The notes below the pieces were generated by a model that was not told the origin of the DNA, made no database searches, and worked only from the letters and a program-made list of their open reading frames with translations. Shown here piece by piece: positions 59,463 to 64,000 of a DNA stretch of 64,000 bases. The stretch is from Auanema rhodensis (Eukaryota > Nematoda > Chromadorea > Rhabditida > Rhabditidae). Numbering within the stretch: the stretch's first letter is position 1; each line of letters opens with the position of its first letter. A program made the translations under genes and the position numbers. The stretch covers positions 10,230,001 to 10,294,000 of the forward strand of contig OZ059898.1 in assembly GCA_964057225.1 (NCBI GenBank), read 5' to 3'.

Positions 59463-60484
59463 TTGTTAGATTGTTTCCGAAAAATTATGAAAAGTCAAGT
59501 TCTACTGATTTGAAGAGAATTGTAAGTTTTAGAAAAGAATTAAAGTTCAGCTATCTCTACTATTAACTGATTATCGGCTAAAATAAGGTAACAGTTTTTA
59601 TTAAAAGTTTCCATGATTAAGATTAAACAAAGAAAAAAAATCAAAGAGAAACACTTCTTGTTTACTTATTTGATTATAATACTTGAAATTCCAAAAACAG
59701 TAGAATAAAATAGAGAAAGCGACGAAAAAAGTTGAACGATTTGAAGAGAATTGTAAGTTTTAGAAAAGAATTAAAGTTTAGCTTTGTCTACTATTAACTG
59801 ATTATCGGCTGAAATATGGTGACAGTTTTTTATTAAAAGTTTCCATGATTAAGATTAAACAAAGAAGAAAAAATCAAAGAGAGACACTTCTTGTTTACTT
59901 ATTTGATTATAATACTTGAAATTCCAAAAACAGTAGAATAAAATAGAGAAAGCGACGAAAAAAGATGAACGATTTGAAGAGAATTGTAAGTTTAAGAAAA
60001 GATTTAAAGTTTAGCTTTGTCTACTATTAACTGATTATCGGCTGAAATATGGTGACAGTTTTTTATTAAAAGTTTCCATGATTAAGATTAAACAAAGAAA
60101 AAAAAATCAAAGAGAAACACTTCTTGTTTACTTATTTGATTATAACACTTGAAATTCCAACAAAAGTAAAGTAAAACTGTTAAAGCGAGTAAAACTGTTG
60201 AACGATTTCAAGACAATTGTAAGTTGAAGAAAAAAATTAAAGTTTAGCTCTCTCTACTATTAACTGAATGTCGGCTGAAATAAGGTAACAGTTTTTATTA
60301 AAAGTTTCCAAGATTTAGATTAAACAAAGAAAAAAAATCAAAGAGAAACACTTCTTGTTTACTAATTCGATTATAACACTTGAAAATCCAACAAAAGTAA
60401 AATAAAACTGTGAAAGCGGGTAAAACTGTTGAACTAAAACAGTCTTTATAAAATATAAATGATATTTTTTTATAAAAGTGAAGT

Positions 60485-60555
60485 TGCATCGGCCGGGAAT
60501 CGAACCCGGGTCGCCCGCGTGGCAGGCGAGCATTCTACCACTGAACCACCGATGC
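60485..60555 (-). tRNA. tRNA-Gly-GCC: tRNA-Gly(GCC) copy 54
   Basis: Canonical sequence. Alpha flank; duplicate context of copy 52, 1726 bp away; 864 bp to the next copy. Confidence 0.97.
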
Positions 60556-61348
60556 TTCGAAAATGTTAGATTGTTTCCGAAAAATTATGAAAAGTCAAGT
60601 TCTACTGATTTGAAGAGAATTGTAAGTTTTAGAAAATAATTAAAAATTAGTTCTCTCTACTATTAACTGATTGTCGGCTAAAATATGGTAACAGTTTTTA
60701 TAAAAAGTTTCCATGATTAGGATTAAACAAAAGAAGAATTAAAGAGAAACACTTTTTGTTTACTTATTTGATTATAATACTTGAAATTCCAAAAACAGTA
60801 GAATAAAATTGAGAAATCGACAAAAACAGTTGAACAATTTGAAGACAATTGTAAGTTGAAGAAAAAAATTAAAGTTTAGCTCTCTCTACTATTTAATGAT
60901 TGTCGGCTAAAATATGGTAACAGTTTTTATTAAAAGTTTCCATGATTAAGATTAAACAAAGAAAAAAAATCAAAGAGAAACACTTCTTGTTTACTTATTT
61001 GATTATAATACTTGAAATTCCAAAAACAGTAAAATAAAATAGAGAAAGCGACGAAAAAAGTTGAACAATTTGAAGACAATTGTAAGTTGAAGAAAAAAAT
61101 TAAAGTTTAGCTCTCTCTACTATTTAATGATTGTCGGCTAAAATATGGTAACAGTTTTTATTAAAAGTTTCCATGATTAAGATTGAACAAAGAAAAAAAA
61201 ATCAAAGAGAAACACTTCTTGTTTACTAATTTGATTATAACACTTGAAAATCCAACAAAAGTAAAATAAAACTGTAAAAGCGAGTAAAACTGTTGAAATA
61301 AAACAGTTTTTATTAAATATAAATGATATTTTTTTATAAAAATGAAGT

Positions 61349-61419
61349 TGCATCGGCCGGGAATCGAACCCGGGTCGCCCGCGTGGCAGGCGAGCATTCT
61401 ACCACTGAACCACCGATGC
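61349..61419 (-). tRNA. tRNA-Gly-GCC: tRNA-Gly(GCC) copy 55
   Basis: Canonical sequence. Delta flank, 8-bp 5'-flank deletion; 860 bp to the next copy. Confidence 0.97.
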
Positions 61420-62208
61420 TTGTTAGATTGTTTCCGAAAAATTATGAAAAGTCAAGTTCTACTGATTTGAAGAGAATTGTAAGTTTTAGAAAAGAATTAA
61501 AGTTCAGCTATCTCTACTATTAACTGATTATCGGCTAAAATAAGGTAACAGTTTTTATTAAAAGTTTCCATGATTAAGATTAAACAAAGAAAAAAAATCA
61601 AAGAGAAACACTTCTTGTTTACTTATTTGATTATAATACTTGAAATTCGAAAAAAAGTAAAAAACAATTGAGAAAGCGACATAAACAGTTGAACGATTTG
61701 AAGAGAATTGTAAGTTTTAGAAAAGAATTGAAGTTTAGCTTTGTCTACTATTAACTGATTATCGGCTGAAATATGGTGACAGTTTTTTTTTAAAAGTTTC
61801 CATGATTAAGATTAATCAAAGAAAAAAAAATCAAAGAGAAACACTTCTTGTTTACTAATTTGATTATAACACTTGAAATTCCAACAAAAGTAAAGTAAAA
61901 CTGTTAAAGCGAGTAAAACTGTTGAACAATTTGAAGACAATTGTAAGTTGAAGAATAAAATTAAAGTTTAGCTCTCTCTACTATTAACTGAATGTCGGCT
62001 AAAATATGGTAACAGTTTTTATTAAAAGTTTCCATGATTAAGATTAAACAAAGAAAAAAAATCAAAGAGAAACACTTCTTGTTTACTAATTTGATTATAA
62101 CACTTGAAAATCCAACAAAAGTAAAATAAAACTGTAAAAGCGAGTAAAACTGTTGAAATAAAACAGTTTTTATTAAATATAAATGATATTTTTTTATAAA
62201 AATGAAGT

Positions 62209-62279
62209 TGCATCGGCCGGGAATCGAACCCGGGTCGCCCGCGTGGCAGGCGAGCATTCTACCACTGAACCACCGATGC
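62209..62279 (-). tRNA. tRNA-Gly-GCC: tRNA-Gly(GCC) copy 56
   Basis: Canonical sequence. Delta flank, 8-bp 5'-flank deletion; 859 bp to the next copy. Confidence 0.97.
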
Positions 62280-63067
62280 TTGTTAGATTGTTTCCGAAAA
62301 ATTATGAAAAGTCAAGTTCTACTGATTTGAAGAAAATTGTAAGTTTTAGAAAATAATTAAAAATAAGTTCTCTCTACTATTAACTGATTGTCGGCTAAAA
62401 TATGGTAACAGTTTTCATGAAAAGTTTCCATGATTAGGATTAAACAAAAAAAAGAATTAAAAAGAAACACTTTTTGTTTACTTATTTGATTATAATACTT
62501 GAAATTCCAAAAACAGTAGAATAAAATTGAGAAATCGACAAAAACAGTTGAACAATTTGAAGACAATTGTAAGTTGAAGAAAAAAATTAAAGTTTAGCTC
62601 TCTCTACTATTTAATGATTGTCGGCTGAAATATGGTGACAGTTTTTTATTAAAAGTTTCCATGATTAAGATTAAACAAAGAAAAAAAATCAAAGAGAAAC
62701 ACTTCTTATTTACTTACTTGATTATAATACTTGAAATTCCAAAAACAGTAAAATAAAATAGAGAAAGCGACGAAAAAAGTTGAACAATTTGAAGACAATT
62801 GTAAGTTGAAGAAAAAAATTAAAGTTTAGCTCTCTCTACTATTTAATGATTGTCGGCTAAAATATGGTAACAGTTTTTATTAAAAGTTTCCATGATTAAG
62901 ATTGAACAAAGAAAAAAAAATCAAAGAGAAACACTTCTTGTTTACTAATTTGATTATAACACTTGAAAATCCAACAAAAGTAAAATAAAACTGTAAAAGC
63001 GAGTAAAACTGTTGAAATAAAACAGTTTTTATTAAATATAAATGATATTTTTTTATAAAAATGAAGT

Positions 63068-63138
63068 TGCATCGGCCGGGAATCGAACCCGGGTCGCCCG
63101 CGTGGCAGGCGAGCATTCTACCACTGAACCACCGATGC
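63068..63138 (-). tRNA. tRNA-Gly-GCC: tRNA-Gly(GCC) copy 57
   Basis: Canonical sequence. Delta flank; 1719 bp from copy 55, whose context it repeats; 859 bp to the next copy. Confidence 0.97.
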
Positions 63139-63926
63139 TTGTTAGATTGTTTCCGAAAAATTATGAAAAGTCAAGTTCTACTGATTTGAAGAGAATTGTA
63201 AGTTTTAGAAAAGAATTAAAGTTCAGCTATCTCTACTATTAACTGATTATCGGCTAAAATAAGGTAACAGTTTTTATTAAAAGTTTCCATGATTAAGATT
63301 AAACAAAGAAAAAAAATCAAAGAGAAACACTTCTTGTTTACTTATTTGATTATAATACTTGAAATTCGAAAAAAAGTAAAAAACAATTGAGAAAGCGACA
63401 TAAACAGTTGAACGATTTGAAGAGAATTGTAAGTTTTAGAAAAGAATTGAAGTTTAGCTTTGTCTACTATTAACTGATTATCGGCTGAAATATGGTGACA
63501 GTTTTTTTTTAAAAGTTTCCATGATTAAGATTAATCAAAGAAAAAAAATCAAAGAGAAACACTTCTTGTTTACTAATTTGATTATAACACTTGAAATTCC
63601 AACAAAAGTAAAGTAAAACTGTTAAAGCGAGTAAAACTGTTGAAGAATTTGAAGACAATTGTAAGTTGAAGAATAAAATTAAAGTTTAGCTCTCTCTACT
63701 ATTAACTGAATGTCGGCTAAAATATGGTAACAGTTTTTATTAAAAGTTTCCATGATTAAGATTAAACAAAGAAAAAAAATCAAAGAGAAACACTTCTTGT
63801 TTACTAATTTGATTATAACACTTGAAAATCCAACAAAAGTAAAATAAAACTGTAAAAGCGAGTAAAACTGTTGAAATAAAACAGTTTTTATTAAATATAA
63901 ATGATATTTTTTTATAAAAATGAAGT

Positions 63927-63997
63927 TGCATCGGCCGGGAATCGAACCCGGGTCGCCCGCGTGGCAGGCGAGCATTCTACCACTGAACCACCGATGC
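63927..63997 (-). tRNA. tRNA-Gly-GCC: tRNA-Gly(GCC) copy 58
   Basis: Canonical and complete; the window ends three bases beyond its 5' end (TTG, consistent with the 8-bp-deleted 5' flank). Delta flank. Confidence 0.97.
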
Positions 63998-64000
63998 TTG

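Larger units (their letters stand above)
43943..64000. repeat. Right arm of tRNA-Gly higher-order satellite array
   Basis: This continues the left-arm satellite with the same 230-bp monomers and 172-bp tRNA cassettes (23 copies), and runs off the window end. It differs from the left arm in composition. Delta-flank cassettes dominate the last 8 kb, mutant tRNA subfamilies occur at 45-53 kb, and short spacings (380, 633-636 bp) are more frequent. The first 800 bp after the retrotransposon match the block starting near 45911, down to the shared variant GATTACACAAAG. No protein-coding gene is visible. Confidence 0.95.

Noticed and set aside
96..63997. tRNA-derived SINE family
   Set aside because: The tRNAs are complete, with intact acceptor ends and terminators, and lack a SINE body, a poly-A or simple-repeat tail, and target-site duplications.

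Overview
This window looks like satellite-type heterochromatin from an animal nuclear genome, most likely an arthropod and probably an insect. The reasons are a very AT-rich tandem array, eukaryotic tRNA genes with no encoded CCA, and a BEL/Pao-class LTR retrotransposon. I cannot name the species. There are no ordinary protein-coding host genes.

Layout. (1) Positions 1-34168: left arm of a higher-order satellite. Its base monomer is about 230 bp. Every 1 to 6 monomers a 172-bp cassette is inserted at one fixed point of the monomer (between ...GAAC and GATTT...). Each cassette carries a complete minus-strand tRNA-Gly gene with anticodon GCC; there are 35 copies in this arm. (2) Positions 34169-43942: one 9774-bp BEL/Pao element on the plus strand. 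It has near-identical LTRs, a tRNA-Gly primer site, gag-protease-RT-RNase H, integrase, an Env that resembles phlebovirus Gc, and an extra zinc-knuckle ORF before the 3' LTR. (3) Positions 43943-64000: right arm of the same satellite, with 23 more tRNA-Gly copies. Removing the element and one 5-bp target-site duplication leaves a tRNA-to-tRNA distance of 866 bp, which is a normal spacing of this array, so the insertion is clean.

The tRNA genes. There are 58 full-length copies. I read 45 as identical to the canonical sequence and 13 as carrying point changes, several of them shared by groups of copies. Each copy keeps internal A and B boxes and a short T-run downstream for Pol III termination, except that four copies in the right arm (47517, 48383, 50359, 53418) have a broken B box. 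Spacings fall on about 172 + 230n bp. Private marker bases recur at fixed offsets (863, 1961, 5704, 6966, 8868 bp), which shows unequal exchange and segmental duplication.

The retrotransposon. Its two LTRs differ only in CT-repeat length, so the insertion is young. However, pol carries a YVDN motif at the RT active site, DEG in place of the protease D-S/T-G, a frame break before integrase and an in-frame TAG inside integrase. Autonomous activity is therefore doubtful. The primer-binding region matches about 46 nt of tRNA-Gly plus the CCA complement, far more than an ordinary 18-nt primer site. The element thus sits inside an array of genes for its own likely primer tRNA family.

Short ORFs across the array are readings of the tRNA and satellite and are not annotated as genes.
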